A stretch of 64,000 bases of DNA from Saxidomus purpurata (GCA_022818135.1 JAFMSR010000008.1:9463194-9527193), one strand, 5' to 3'; counted from the first letter of the stretch, positions 12,332-24,417 are shown. Notes: generated from the sequence alone by a model not told the origin. Numbers and translations: made by a program.

Positions 12332-13365
12332 AACCGTTTGGTTTTACACAGCTAATAAAAATCGCTTATTTTTCATTTATTTAACTAACGATGACATAAT
12401 CCTACAAAATAAACTTAAAAGGCTATCCAGATTTCATCAGCAATGCAGAGAAATAAACGATTAATTATTTAATCACATTATTGAACGCCTGGATCATTGG
12501 TCTGACATCAGATTTACAGATCCAAAAGAGAATTATGTTAAATAAATACACCTTATGCAAATAACAGATGAATTATAAAGTATAATAGAAGTTTTGTTTT
12601 CTATACATAATCATACAAAGACATGCACAATATAAATACCTTTTCCCCTGCATTTTAAAAGAAGCAGCTTTGATAGGTATCAAATACAATTGTTCAAATC
12701 ATAGGGATTTTGTCACCGCATTTCACTTGTTCAATTGGTACGCGATCAGATAAATGACACCGAAATGAACGACTTCATAAACTCATATAAAGAGAAATAT
12801 AGCCATTATAATTAAAAACGGATTTAATATTTTCAGAGTAGTTTTAAATCATCTACTCGAAATGCATTGTTACAAGCATTCTCAGTGCATTAAATTTTCA
12901 TATTCCTTAACAAATCCATGTATCTCCTGACTTTCTGTACAATGTATAATCTTTCTCTCTTTATGACCGTTTCTCCATCAACCAAGGGAAAAGGATACCA
13001 TTGTGCTTCTTGAAAGTAGAACAATCCTACTCACCGAATATCTTAATTAGAAAAGACGATTAGAAAACAGGTTAGAAAGGGTCCCGCCATAGGTTTACAC
13101 CAAACCATATGAAGGATATAGGTCTATAATACAGGGATAAGCAAGTTTACAGTTTGACCTACTTTCTGATCTAATCAAATGCTCTCAATTTCATTCAAAA
13201 AAGCAAATTGTATTATCCATATTGACTCAATATCTCAAATATGGAAATGATTATTTCACTTATGTTTCCAATAAGTGAGACTGTGACATCACAGAGCTAA
13301 GCTCCGCCTAAAATCTCTATATTTCAATAAAAGTATTGTCTGTACACGGGACAAACTGTAAGACG
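12332..13365. other. Intergenic between the paralogue pair; nothing recognised
   Basis: AT-rich, no coding signal. A fragment at 13126-13150 ("tataatacagggataagcaa") is a diverged copy of the arm of the fold-back element that starts at 13370. Confidence 0.4.
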
Positions 13366-13369
13366 GTAT

Positions 13370-13540
13370 AAGTCCATATTACAGGAATAAACAAACTTAT
13401 TGCATCGGTTCGCTGACGCTCCTTCGCAATAAATTTGCTTATTCCTGTAATATAGACCTATAACCTATACTTATTGCGAGGGAGCGTCAGCGAACCGATG
13501 CAAAACGTTTGTTTATTCCTGTTATATGGACCTGTAAGCG
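13370..13540. mobile_element. Fold-back element with about 70-base arms
   Basis: Left arm 13370-13432 ("gtccatattacaggaataaa", "gcatcggttcgctgacgctcc") returns inverted at 13470-13537 ("ggagcgtcagcgaaccgatg", "tttattcctgttatatggac"). Between the arms sits another inverted piece ("tttgcttattcctgtaatat"). No coding capacity; foldback MITE. Confidence 0.8.
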
Positions 13541-13547
13541 GCTGACA

Positions 13548-13800
13548 ATTTGTACAGAGATATCTGTTTAAAATAGAGAGATATCTCTTAAACTTAGATA
13601 GATATCTCTGTAACTTTGACATATACATGTATCTGTAAAAATTAGGAAGATATCTCTCAAATGATGTTAAAAAGATATCTTTGTAAGTAGAAGAGATATA
13701 TCATAATGTGCATGAGACTATCTTTCTGTGATTCAACTGAGAGAGAGATATCTCTATTTGGAATAAATAGTAAAACAGTGATTTGCCATAGATATCTTCC
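13548..13800. repeat. Array of AGATATCT palindromes
   Basis: Eight copies of the self-complementary core AGATATCT, often extended to AGAGATATCTCT, spaced 20-45 bases apart. It directly follows the fold-back element. Each copy can pair with itself or any other copy. Confidence 0.75.
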
Positions 13801-16530
13801 TATAATACTATATCTTACGACCACAATGGAAATAAGGGTTTATCTTATTTTGCGCTATTCTTAACATAGAATGTTGACTTACGTGACTATACTTATTCAC
13901 ACGTGTTGTTTATTGTCAATTGTCTGTTTTAGTTATACATTGTAAATTGTAATTGTACATTTTATGTTTAAATAAATCTACCTATCTAACCCAAACCTTT
14001 GTAAGAAATTTCCAACCTTCTCACATAAACATATATGGTCGGTAGCAGGGCTCGAACCCTTTTTTGAAGTTTCATTTGTTAATATGTCATTTAAAGTCAT
14101 TATGTTCTGATGCTCTTGTTATATACGAGACTATATGCGGCGTTTGTAAAATTTAGTGTTGTGCAACCTTTTCAGAAATGATTTTCCATAGGATAAGAAT
14201 GTGTCAATAGGCAATTTTAATTATGTCGTAACAATGGAAAGGAATTTCATTTGCCGTATCTTCAAATTCCTTTTTAGAATAATGCACTCTCTAGATAATG
14301 AGTTAAGGTATAACACTGAGAATACTGCCGCCGTCTCTCAGCAAACACAAATCTCTCCGGTATCATTGTTCAAACAAAATGTTACTTTTTTAAACTAAAC
14401 AGATTTGAATAAAATCATAATTTAGTAGTATTTACATTGAACTATTAAAAGGCTCAAATCGATTTCAAATGCAAATTTCAATTATATCATATATTTACCT
14501 TAGCAGAAGTACATGCGATATTTTGTTATATATAGATAGGTCTGTATTTCTATACCTAATGCCACTGTATTATCAACAGTTCTTCACTCTTCCCTATTTT
14601 GTCGTCACTAGATGAAACTGATGACTATTTCTGTTATATCAAGGGCAGTGACTCTGCTCTTTCTTGTACAAAGCAGGGATAAAATCCTTTCTGCTTAGTC
14701 CCAATTGTTTGTAAAGAAGCATAACACTTTGTTTAGTTGCTCGCAGGTAGCTATTTCGGTACTATTGCAATAGACATCATTACGTTCAGAACAACCTTTC
14801 TTTTTAATAGGACAATCTCTATCTCAAACGCCTCGTGCACAATTTAAACTACTGGTTAATATTCTAAGACTTGTACTTATACTATTGGACCCAACGCCTC
14901 CACCAAGAGTATAACTCTGTTTCTGGATCGGGATAGAACAGATAAGCCTATATAAAATATCATTCCCATATTTTGAGTATCCAAAAAAAAATGATACGTG
15001 TCTTTCGTATGGATAAGTGTCACCAAGGGTGTTCTACGGGTTACTTTCTTTCCAGTTTTGTCATACCGGTTTTTCAGGCCGACAAAATAAAAATCACCTT
15101 GGTATGTGTAGAATTCGTACATTAGGCTGGTATTTAAATTCCGAAATGTTGTTTTTATCAGACTTAACGTCTACTCAGACAGACTTAGGCCGTTCCAATG
15201 CAATCGCTGCCAATTATTCTAGAGTCGGCTTGACCGATCAATTGTCACTGGCACAATTTAAGGTTACTGTATAACTGTTTCACATTTCTTGATGTCATCA
15301 CATACATTTGTATGTAGTAAGTTGATAGCGATTCTGATTGGTGATTTTAATACATTGTCACCGCATGTACCCCTTTGATGTCGTATATGCATCCCTCGGT
15401 TATTTCAGTATCAGAATACTATTTATTTATTGTAATCTATTAAATATAAAATACAAAAAAATATTTGCCTAGCTTATATCCGATATTTTGCTCCTTAAGG
15501 AAGGGAACATTTTAAACGAAAATTCAATAATTGTTTTGGTCATAGCTTTGTTATATCAAAACCATCATTGAGAAAAGACCATGGTCAAATTTAAGGTATC
15601 CATGTACCTTAACTTATACCCTCATCCTATATAGTGAAAATATTGCATTGTATGAAATGCTATAATTAATTATACCTCAGCGAAGTTAATGGCATCTGTC
15701 TTTATAAACGTGTTAAAATAGGATGTGAAAGGGATATAATGGATTGAACGGTTAGAAAACGAGCTATTAACCATTTCCACGTCTGACATACAATGACATT
15801 TTATTTTCTTAACTTCCATGTGTGAAGACGGGGTAAAGGCATGTTTATTGCTGGACATATAATGCTTTAACTGTTTTCTCGCTATTTTAAAGGAAACATG
15901 CTGGCTTTCAAATAAATCAAATTAAAACGGTTTATGAATGAATTTTTATTGGCGCATGTAATATACATGTATATAGTGCACAGGCGATTTATACATATAA
16001 TTTTGTTGTTCTATAAAGAATACATGAAACTGCATTTCCATGTGATTATGTTATAAAAATGGCAACTATGTGGAACTATGAAAAAAAACAACTTTAGATG
16101 TGCTTTAAATAAGGCAGTAAAACTGACATAAGTGTCATTTCGAAACGAGAAGTGGAATAAGTACTGTTAAAATACAACCGAAGTACGAAATAAGGACTTT
16201 TAAAACGCAACATAGAGTGTTTTATGATAGTTTATCTGTATCTTTTCTTATTTCAAGTGATTTAAATGCCAATAAAACTTTTACATGAACTATTTACTTT
16301 TCTGTTATATAAGATTATATCAGCAGAGTTTTGTAAGAGGGGGGCTTATATACTTTCGATCTTCTCATTTGGTTGTGCATAAGAGATAACCGACGGAGGA
16401 CTAAGCTGGAAGACATAATTGTGATAACTGTCATTTTACCTTTAAAGTGACACGTCTGAAATATTTCTTCTGAGGCTATTGCGGCATTACATGGGATAAT
16501 AAAGATATTTCGAAATAATCGTTAATGAAT
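13801..16530. other. Intergenic; SINE scrap at 14030-14060, otherwise nothing seen
   Basis: "tggtcggtagcagggctcga" at 14037 is a minus-strand piece of the SINE at 5160 and 52515. The two overlapping open frames at 14877-15122 and 15017-15274 have no supporting features. A TATA-like TTATATAC at 16346 lies about 190 bases upstream of the gene at 16534, weak as a promoter call. Confidence 0.4.
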
Positions 16531-16533
16531 TAA

Positions 16534-17253
16534 ATGTCTGCAAGTTTGAAGACGCTCGTTACGTCATCGGCACCGGAACCGGAAATATGTCCTTACGTCC
16601 ATGAAAGATTTCCCCCAGGACGGAAAATTGGCAGTCCTGCAGTTGGCTACAGGGAAAATAAGAATTTCTCTCCATCTGGATCCGCAGAAAATATCAGCAA
16701 TATGAATTATCAGCGGAAAAGTAAATTGATTCTTCCTAGACTTCCAATAGATAATTCACAAATATACAGAAAGAACAAAAATTGCTCCTTTATAAACAAT
16801 CACAAGACATACTTGAAAATGAAAGGATACGATTTAAATGATGTTTATTCATTAAAACGAAATCGCATGCATAACGGTGAAAAAGAAGACGGGACGAAAA
16901 ACTCCATGAATATGAATTCCAAGTTGTCCAAACTGTCAAAGAGTGATTTAGATTTACCTCAATTGTTCAGCAACGAATTAGCAACCCCTAGGAGAGGGAG
17001 TACTCAAAGGGACTCGGAGAGTGTTTGGAGACCCCTTGATTCCCTAAAACCCAGTAATACCAGTCTTTCATATAAGAACCTGACTCAACCGTATGATAAA
17101 GGTTCAAAGGTGCCAAATCAAGCCAGACTAGGATATTTAACAAGTAACCGTCTCGGTAAAGTGATGACAAAAACACATCTAAGATCACTTTTGGCACAGG
17201 GAGAACCTATCACAGCAAAGGCTTTCTACATGAAGCCTACTGATGGAGTTTAA
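16534..17253 (+). CDS. Intronless gene for an unknown basic protein, paralogue B
   Basis: 239 residues in one frame. TAA at 16531-16533 directly precedes the ATG in frame, which fixes the start. Not recognised. It begins MSAS, like MSAK in the gene at 11623-12291, and carries the shared core at residues 84-108 (CSFINNHKTYLKMKGYDLND, then VYSLK), plus YVHERFPPGRKIGS at 21-34 and LILPRLPIDNS at 65-75. After the core it is Ser/Asn/Lys-rich and probably disordered. No signal peptide, membrane segment or cysteine array. The two genes point away from each other, 4.2 kb apart. Both keep long open frames while sequence outside the core has drifted almost beyond recognition, so they look like functional, fast-evolving duplicates rather than pseudogenes. 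Confidence 0.8.
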   Translation: MSASLKTLVTSSAPEPEICPYVHERFPPGRKIGSPAVGYRENKNFSPSGSAENISNMNYQRKSKLILPRLPIDNSQIYRKNKNCSFINNHKTYLKMKGYDLNDVYSLKRNRMHNGEKEDGTKNSMNMNSKLSKLSKSDLDLPQLFSNELATPRRGSTQRDSESVWRPLDSLKPSNTSLSYKNLTQPYDKGSKVPNQARLGYLTSNRLGKVMTKTHLRSLLAQGEPITAKAFYMKPTDGV

Positions 17254-18237
17254 TACTTACATCCTGGTGCTTATGTGTTTGTACTTAATGATGCATGCAT
17301 TCATTCTGTTTTATATATCGGCGTATATGGAAAACGATCTGTTATTTATGGAGTTGCTAATCTAAAAAGAAGTGTCAGCGTTTCAAATTCTATGTTTTTT
17401 ACTTCACAGCATAAACCAGGGATTCGAACCCGAGCCTTTCGGCGACGTTGCGTTAAAATGGCTATTTCCCACATACAAGTCAGTATATAGATGATATACA
17501 TCAAGCAGTATACTGGTCGTAAGAGGCAATTACATTACATTTGCAATGTTTGAAAATTTTTAGATAGAAAATATTTTTAAAGTATTTTCTGTATTTTCTC
17601 AAGGCACATCTCATATAAAGATTGGTTTAATTCAGCCCAGAGTTTAATGACTCCATAGCACGTTCGCTGTTGGTATCCTTTTGAAATCTTACATGTTTAA
17701 CTGTGATTGTTCCTTTCATGGAATGTAATTGTAGTGTAATTGGAAAATAAATTCAACGTCACGATTTTCATTAAGAAATCAATTTCTATTCTATTCTTTC
17801 CTTTTCGTATAAATAACCACTAGACTTATATTACTCTGTATAGTGTGGTCATTTACAAATGTGTAAGTCATATAATATATATGATTTTTATGATAAAATT
17901 TATAGTGTAAATGAAAGAAACTTTAATAAAATATATGAATTGAATTGAATTACATTAATTTCATTTTGGCTATGTTGTCTAACATTTCTGCTCAGAAAGC
18001 AGTTATACGCAACAATGATAACAATAATCATAATCGTAATTTGAGTACCGCTGTGCAAAAACAACGTATGTCTCTGCATGCTATAATCCGCATGATAGGA
18101 TCGTGACAGGATCGTGACCAGATTGAACTATGTACTGACACACAGGCTCGTCTGAAAGTGCATCGGACTTCTTAGAAAATATTTATTTTATTTTCACAAA
18201 CAGTTAATGTAACTTATACAAGTCAAAATCAAAGTAT
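17254..18237. other. Intergenic; SINE fragment at 17405-17455
   Basis: "ccagggattcgaacccgagc" at 17418 is a minus-strand tRNA B-box with flanks, part of a tRNA-derived SINE. The rest is AT-rich without recognisable content. Confidence 0.45.
17746..17751 (+). terminator. Possible polyadenylation signal of paralogue B
   Basis: AATAAA about 490 bases after the stop at 17251-17253, the nearest canonical signal downstream on that strand. Confidence 0.4.
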
Positions 18238-18490
18238 TGGTTTATACTGATTTATTTTAGCTCGATTGTGAAGAAACCTTGAAACTTATCAAGTCACTCT
18301 CCAGTCTGCTTTCTGGAAAATCCAGTACTGGTGTCATATGAAGAGGCGCGGTCGTGACCCTAGCGAGGTCTAGTTAAGGTGTTTGCCGCTCATCCCGGAG
18401 GTTGCGGGTTCAATCCCCACTAGGGTCACGACCGTTTGTCTTCATATGACACCAGTACTGGATTTTCCAGGAAGCAGACTGAAACAACAA
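18238..18490. mobile_element. Fold-back SINE-like element with tRNA-like centre
   Basis: Arms "cagtctgctttctggaaaat" ... "tccagtactggtgtcatatg" (18302-18343) and "catatgacaccagtactgga" ... "ttttccaggaagcagactg" (18440-18481) are inverted copies. Inner arms GGTCGTGACCCTAG / CTAGGGTCACGACC enclose a tRNA-like core with A-box-like "tagttaaggtg" and B-box "gcgggttcaatcccc". A relative is at 832-1002. Confidence 0.75.
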
Positions 18491-18930
18491 GGCCCAGAGC
18501 TTAGATATTTGGCATGTAGCATTGCCTAGTGGACCTTTATTACGATTTTTCAAATCATGATCCCGGGTCAAAATTGACCCTGCCTGGGATCACTTGATTT
18601 TACATAGGTTTTTATAGGAAAAACTTAAAAATCTTGTTCTCTGAAACCACAAGACCAAGAGCTAAGATATTTAGCATGTAGCATGGCCTAGTGGACATCT
18701 ACAAAATGTGTTCAAATTTTGCCCCAGGGGTCAATATAGGACCCGACCGGGGGTAACTTGTTTTACATAGACTTATATAGGAAAACGTTAAGAATCGTCT
18801 TCTTCTATAGTCGCAAGGTCGCAAGAGCTTAGATATTTGGTATGTAACATTTATCGAGTATACCTCTACCATGTTTGTTCAGATCATATTACTGGAGTCA
18901 AAATTTATCACGCCTTGTGATTCTCTTTTC
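18490..18930 (+). repeat. Tandem core of a palindrome-ended element
   Basis: Three units of about 150 bases beginning "gagcttagatatttggcatg" and containing "gcctagtggac" and "gggtcaa.attga". Same unit as at 1-150 and 61440-61660. Neither end palindrome is clear here. Confidence 0.7.
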
Positions 18931-18949
18931 TGTATATAGCTTCCAGTGA

Positions 18950-19725
18950 ATTATCACAGCAACAAGCGACTAACCTAGCAATCACTGATTTCCTGAGTAA
19001 CCAGTGACTTCCTTAGCAACTATTGATTTCCTTAGCAACAACTTAGCTCCCTAACGACCAGTGAGTTCATCTAGCAACCAGTTACTTCCTTATTACCAAT
19101 GACTTCATTAGCAACCAGTTACTTCAGTAGCAATCATTGACTTCCTGAGCAAAAATGTAGTCTCCTATCAATCAATAAGTTCTCTCCCCTAGGAACAAGT
19201 GACTTGCAAATCAGCAACAATTTAGTCCTCTTAGAAAAAATTACTTCGTTAGCAACCATTGATTTCCGTAGCAACGACGCTTTCCCCTAGCAACTAGTGA
19301 CATCCTCATCAACCAGTGTGTTCCCTTGCAACCGATGACCTCCTTAGCAATTATAACTTCCTTAGCAACCACTTACTTCGTCTTGCAACCTGTGACTTCC
19401 TTAGCAACCATTGACTTTCTTAGCAGCAACTTAGTCTCCTTCCAACCAGTGACTTCCAAAAGGAAGACTTCCTTAGTACCATTGACTTCCTTACCAACAA
19501 CCTAGTCCCCTAGCAACCAGCGAGTTCAGCAACTAGTGACTTCCATAGCAACAAGTGAGTTCCTTATCAACCAGTGACTTCCTTAGCAATATCTAAGTGT
19601 CCTGACAACCAATGAATTCTCCCGGCAACCAGTGACTTTCTTAGAAACCGTTTGCATCCCTTTGGCAGCAGTGACTTTCTTCGCATCCAATGACGTCTTT
19701 CGCAACTAGCATAATTGACTTCTTT
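18950..19725 (+). repeat. Long degenerate array of TTAGCAACCAGTGACTTCC
   Basis: About 770 bases built from some 35-40 copies of a roughly 19-20-base unit "ttagcaaccagtgacttcc". Copies differ at several positions but AGCAAC and GTGACTT are retained most often. A short piece of the same array occurs at 45598-45672, just after AP4E1. Confidence 0.85.
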
Positions 19726-20727
19726 GGTTAGGTTTTAATATTAACAATGAATTCACACATATGTTCAGCCTTCTAATGTGGCACCTGCTTTCATGTCTGT
19801 CGGGTTTCATGAAGTGATATTCGTTCCATAAAACTAAATCTCGTGTTCAATGTGTTTTTGTTTTGCTGATTGTAAACAAATATTCAAGTTTCAACGCAAT
19901 TTCTGCAGCCTGGGGTTGAGACCAGGCTCCATTGACGGCTGCATAGAGGTGACATGTGGAAGTCACGAGTGATACAGGAATAAAGATATGAACTCACATG
20001 GCACCTCCTTGCCTACTTGCACTACGTTTTAATGACAAGAAACTATGTTGACAATGAAATACACGAACACATTTCGTCAATTTGACAGAGACTTTAAAAC
20101 ACTAAGCCAGGGGAATAGTGTACAGTTGAAAAGGGCAAAGTAGAACGTATCATATTAACATAAACGTATGCAATCCGCGTATTATTAAAAAACATATGAC
20201 ACATATAAGATTTAAAGCAAAACATGCATTTATATTTTGTACAATTCGGGTACTATTCACTTTTCTGGGAAATCTTAGATAAGAATAAGAATTAAGTCAG
20301 TATCGCAAAGTATCACGGTTGTGACTGGAAGGAGAAATCGTATAAATAAAGTCATTAACATAGATGTGAAGTACCAAACGGTATTAGATCTACGAGTCTT
20401 TTCGAATGATTTGAGAACTAGGGTAATGTCAAACTCCTCCCAGCGATTTTTTTGGGTGAGCTCTGCCCTCAAATCACTGCCATCCCAAAATACCACGTGA
20501 TGATGGAAAATGTCATGGCATGTAAAACAGTTATATGAAAATCACTTTCAATTTAACTTTTTGTATTTGACCTCTTGACAGATGAACGAATAGTTTATAA
20601 AATAAAACTTGTTAAAATAAAAGAAGTGTTAAAACCACGGAACTGTACACTAAATGTGCAAATGTAGTCTATACTTCCGTGTTAAAACGGTTTGTGATCG
20701 CAGTGTTTACTGTCTAGTGTATTGTTA
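19726..20727. other. Intergenic; nothing recognised
   Basis: AT-rich sequence with short chance frames and no repeats I can match to the rest of the window. Confidence 0.4.
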
Positions 20728-23405
20728 ACTATGTATACAGATGTTGAATTGAACCCAGGCTCAGTGCAGTCAGATGTATACTTGGAAGGAAATTCAATGG
20801 TCTTTCCCTGTGGAAATTGTTAAACACCTGTCACCTGGAATTGTAAGTGTATCCAGTGTGATTGTGTATGCCATGGTTTTATGCAGATTACCAAAAACAT
20901 CAATAATTCTCTATATGATAGGTAAGGCGACTCTTATGAAACATGCAGGAGTCTGGAAATGCACCCTTTGTGAAAATATAAATGTCCCAGTCAGTGAGAG
21001 AATACCATCAAAAAATGAATATGCAGGGGATACACCTCGCACTAAATACAGAAGAGTTATGGGAAATTTTCTCCAGTACTTTAAATTTAAACTCCTACAA
21101 AGAAAAGTTCAATCCATCTAAACTGTCATCAACTAGGAATCATTTATCTCGGGTTAACCAAAGCATTAAAAGAAATATAAGGAGACGGAATCGTGCTTTC
21201 AAAAAATATAAGAAATCAAGTAAAACCCACGACCACAAAAGAGTCCTTGTACTTAAACACCTAGTGCGGAAAAAGGTTAAAGCGGCTTACCACCTGTGCC
21301 TTTAGGATATACTAAATTTGAATAAAACTAATGCTGGCACATCAACCAGGCCAGATACAAAAAACTTTACTCCCTCCTGAAGCATTCAAAGCAAGAGTCT
21401 GCATCCCTGCCACCCATACACTCCCAAAACAAATTTCACCATGATGACATATCAAAAGCAACAGCTTTAAATCATCAGTTTTAATCAGTTTTAGTCCAAA
21501 GTCACCACTAAGTCTGGCTTCCCTATGTAAGATGAAACTAAATGAATCATCAGGGAGTTATGGTACCCAACATACTGAATTAGGTCATCATATACCACAT
21601 ATGCCTTTCATAGAAATTAGCACCATAGGTATTGAAAAACTCCTAAACAAGCATAATTCCTACAAAGCTTGTGGCCCTGACCAACTGAAACCCATTGTGC
21701 TAAAGACACTGTCAACGGTATTATCCCCCATCCTCCAGGTTATTTTCCAAAAGTCTCTCCAAGATGAAACTCTCCCCTCTCAATGGAAGACAGCCAACAT
21801 TGCTCCTATCTATAAGAAAGGGGGCCCCCCAAGGTGAAACCAGAGCCCTTTCCCAAAATCTATTATGAAAGGTCTAGACATGGTCAATTCCCATGCACGA
21901 AAAACGGTTAGCACCCATTTCCCTAGCAACTATGACGTAACGTTAAACATTGTGACGTCATCCCAAACAGAACGTCGGAAACTTGTCATTTGTTAGTTTG
22001 CTTTTAGAAAACACATTGTTTCAAAAACAAAACGGTATGCAAAAAAAATTTCCCCACAAAAACCCCCTGCCCAAAAAAAAAATCCCCCCCCCCCCTTTTT
22101 TTTTTTTTTAAAAAACCCCCCCACCCCCCCCCCCCCCCAAAAAAATATCCCCCTTAATATTTTTTTTTTCCCCCCCCCCCCCTCATGACAGAAATTATTG
22201 CTAATAATTTCACAAACCATGATGTGCTCTATCACTTACAGTATGGTTTTTGAGAAAAAAGGTCATGTGTTTCTCAACTTGTCATGTTTATCAATGATTA
22301 GGTCACATCAGTATACAATAAGAAACAAGTTGATCTTATCCTACTCGATTTCAGTAAAGCTTTTGATAAGGTCAGTCACGAGAAAGTCTTACTCAAGATG
22401 CATAATGATGGAGTAGGAGGTCAAACATTAAGATGGATCAAAAGATTTCTGGATAATCGATTACAATCAGTCGTCCTAAATGGCGCGCTCTCAGAAGCCC
22501 GTGTCCTCTGGATCCCCACAGGGGTCAGTGTTTGGTCCCCTTCTCTTCTTAGGATAAATAATGACCTCCCACACAAAATAAATTCCAAGGTCCGCCTATA
22601 TGCTGATGACACAGATATTTATCTGGCACTAACATCAACCAGTCACGGTCAACTTCTCTTTAAAATGTTCTTAAGATTCTTGAAAAGCGGGAGTTTGAGT
22701 GGGATATGAAAGTCAACCCCTCCGAATGTCAAGTTATCCACGAAAAAAAAAACCCGAAACACCCTACACCAACCTATTACTATCTACATGGAACGCTTCT
22801 TCAATCAGTAACATCAGCCAGGTACTAGGGAGTGTATATCTCTTCTGACCTGTCATGGGACGACCATATAAATAGGTCAACAAAGAAAGTAAATCAAACC
22901 CAGGCTTTCTTCGTCGCAATCTAAAGTTTAAATCCGAATCCCTTAAGTCCACAGCACACCACACGCTTGTACACCCCAGCTCCAGTATGGATATGGTGTA
23001 AGGGCATCTCATACAAATTTACCAGTAAGAGGCTGGCCAGCGTCGCGCAGCCCGGTTACACATGGACAGCCAGTGTGACAAACATGTTACATGCCTGAAA
23101 CCTGCGTCAACTCGATCTCAGATGTATCGACAGCAGGTTTTCCCTTATGTACAAAATAATAAACAATCAGGTTGCTATCCCTAAAGAAGATTACTTTACC
23201 CCGCCCACTCGTCAATCTAGATAGAGTCATCCGCTATGCTACAGGTTAATCTCAGCAACCACTGACTACTATAAATTTTCCGTTTTTCCAAGGATAATAT
23301 ATCACTGGAACAGCATTCCGCCTGACATTCTATCCCTCCCAACACCAGGGCAGTTCAGGGCAGCCGTTGCCTGCGTTGATGACAGAACGCTAGCCTTGTT
23401 TTTAC
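20728..23405 (+). pseudogene. Decayed non-LTR retrotransposon (CR1/Jockey-like)
   Basis: Pieces of one element in order but in changing frames, with stop codons. 20740-20900 reads a cysteine-rich PHD-like head (PCGNC, then QCDCVCHGF). 20982-21305 gives the basic linker before reverse transcriptase (KRNIRRRNRAFKKYKK). 21532-21837 gives early RT (CGPDQLKPIVLKTLS, QWKTANIAPIYKKG). 22330-22709 gives the catalytic palm (DLILLDFSKAFDKV, then RLYADDTDIYL with the YADD box). 23090-23390 gives the C-terminal region (LMYKIINN, then FPRIIYHWNSIP). Almost the whole endonuclease is absent between head and linker. Frameshifts, the 22020-22190 homopolymer block and the missing endonuclease make it non-functional. 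Confidence 0.85.
22020..22190. other. Homopolymer block, probable assembly or read error
   Basis: Runs of A, C and T of 5-17 bases follow one another without any other structure, inside the reverse-transcriptase region of the retrotransposon where ordinary sequence is expected. Similar short blocks are at 6232-6260 and 42040-42075. Confidence 0.65.
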
Positions 23406-23411
23406 CTTTTA

Positions 23412-24417
23412 TTATGCCCCCACAAAGTGGGGTGCATATAGCGTTGCACTTGTCCGTCCGTCCGTCCGTCAGTCCGTCCGTACGTCCCGAAATCTTGTGA
23501 ACGCAACTCCTCTTAAACCGGATGGCAGATTTTGCTTAAACTTCCAGGGATGAACAACCTTAATGTGTAGATGGTAGTAAAGGAAGGAATTTTCGCGGCG
23601 ACCAAATTTAACAGAATTATGGCCCTTTGTTGATTTTTTCACTATATACCATATAGAAATTTTGTGAAAGCAACTCCTCTTAAACCGGATGGCAGATTTT
23701 GCTTAAACTTCCAGTGATGAACAACCTTAATGTGTAGATGGAAGTAAAGGAAGGAATTTTTGCGGCGACCAAATTTAACAGAATTATGGCCCTTTGTTGA
23801 TTTTTTCACTATATACCATATAGAAATTTTGTGAAAGCAACTCCTCTTAAACCGGATGGCAGATTTTGCTTAAACTTCCAGTGATGAACAACCTTAATGT
23901 GTAGATGGAAGTAAAGGAAGGAATTTTTGCGGCGACCAAATTTAACAGAATTATGGCCCTTTGTTGATTTTTTCACTATATACTATGTAGAAATTTTGTG
24001 AATGCAACTCCTCTTAAACCGGATGGCAGATTTTGCTTAAACTTCCAGGGATGAACAACCTTAATGTGTAGATGGCAGTAAAGGAAGGAATTTTTGCTGC
24101 AACCAAATTTAACAGAATTATGGCCCTTTGTTGATTTTTTCATTATATACTATGTAGAAATTTTGTGAATGCAACTCCTCTTAAACCGGATGGCAGATTT
24201 TGCTTAAACTTCCAGGGAAGAACAACCTTAATGTGTAGATGGTAGTAAAGGAAGGAATTTTTGCTGCGACCAAATTTAACAGAATTATGGCCCTTTGTTG
24301 ATTTTTAGTTTTCAACTTGTGGCACATGTAGTCCAAAAAATATTTGACCTAGAGTCATGAGATTGACAGAACAGTGGCGTGTGGGGGCATCCGTGTCCTA
24401 TGGACACATTTCTAGTT
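23412..24417 (+). mobile_element. Palindrome-ended element with five 167-bp core repeats (family 2)
   Basis: Starts with palindrome TGCCCCCAC..AAAGTGGGG (23415 on), followed by "gtccgtccgtccgtc". The core has five tandem units of 167 bases (starts about 23490, 23657, 23824, 23991, 24158; "aaattttgtgaa.gcaactcc"). The 3' part carries GTGGGGGCA (24381-24389), inverted copy of the start, then hairpin GTGTCC-TAT-GGACAC (24393-24407) and CTAGTT. Non-coding. Subterminal inverted repeats plus a 3' hairpin are hallmarks of Helentron-associated elements; that assignment is inference. Confidence 0.8.

Noticed and set aside
14877..15274. Two overlapping frames on opposite strands (81 and 85 codons)
   Set aside because: Mutually exclusive, no family resemblance, no gene context.
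24393..24416. Canonical Helitron 3' end (hairpin + CTRR)
   Set aside because: Only family 2 ends in CTAG; families 1, 3 and 4 end in CTTG, and none starts with TC. Helentron-like ends fit better, so a plain Helitron call was not made.
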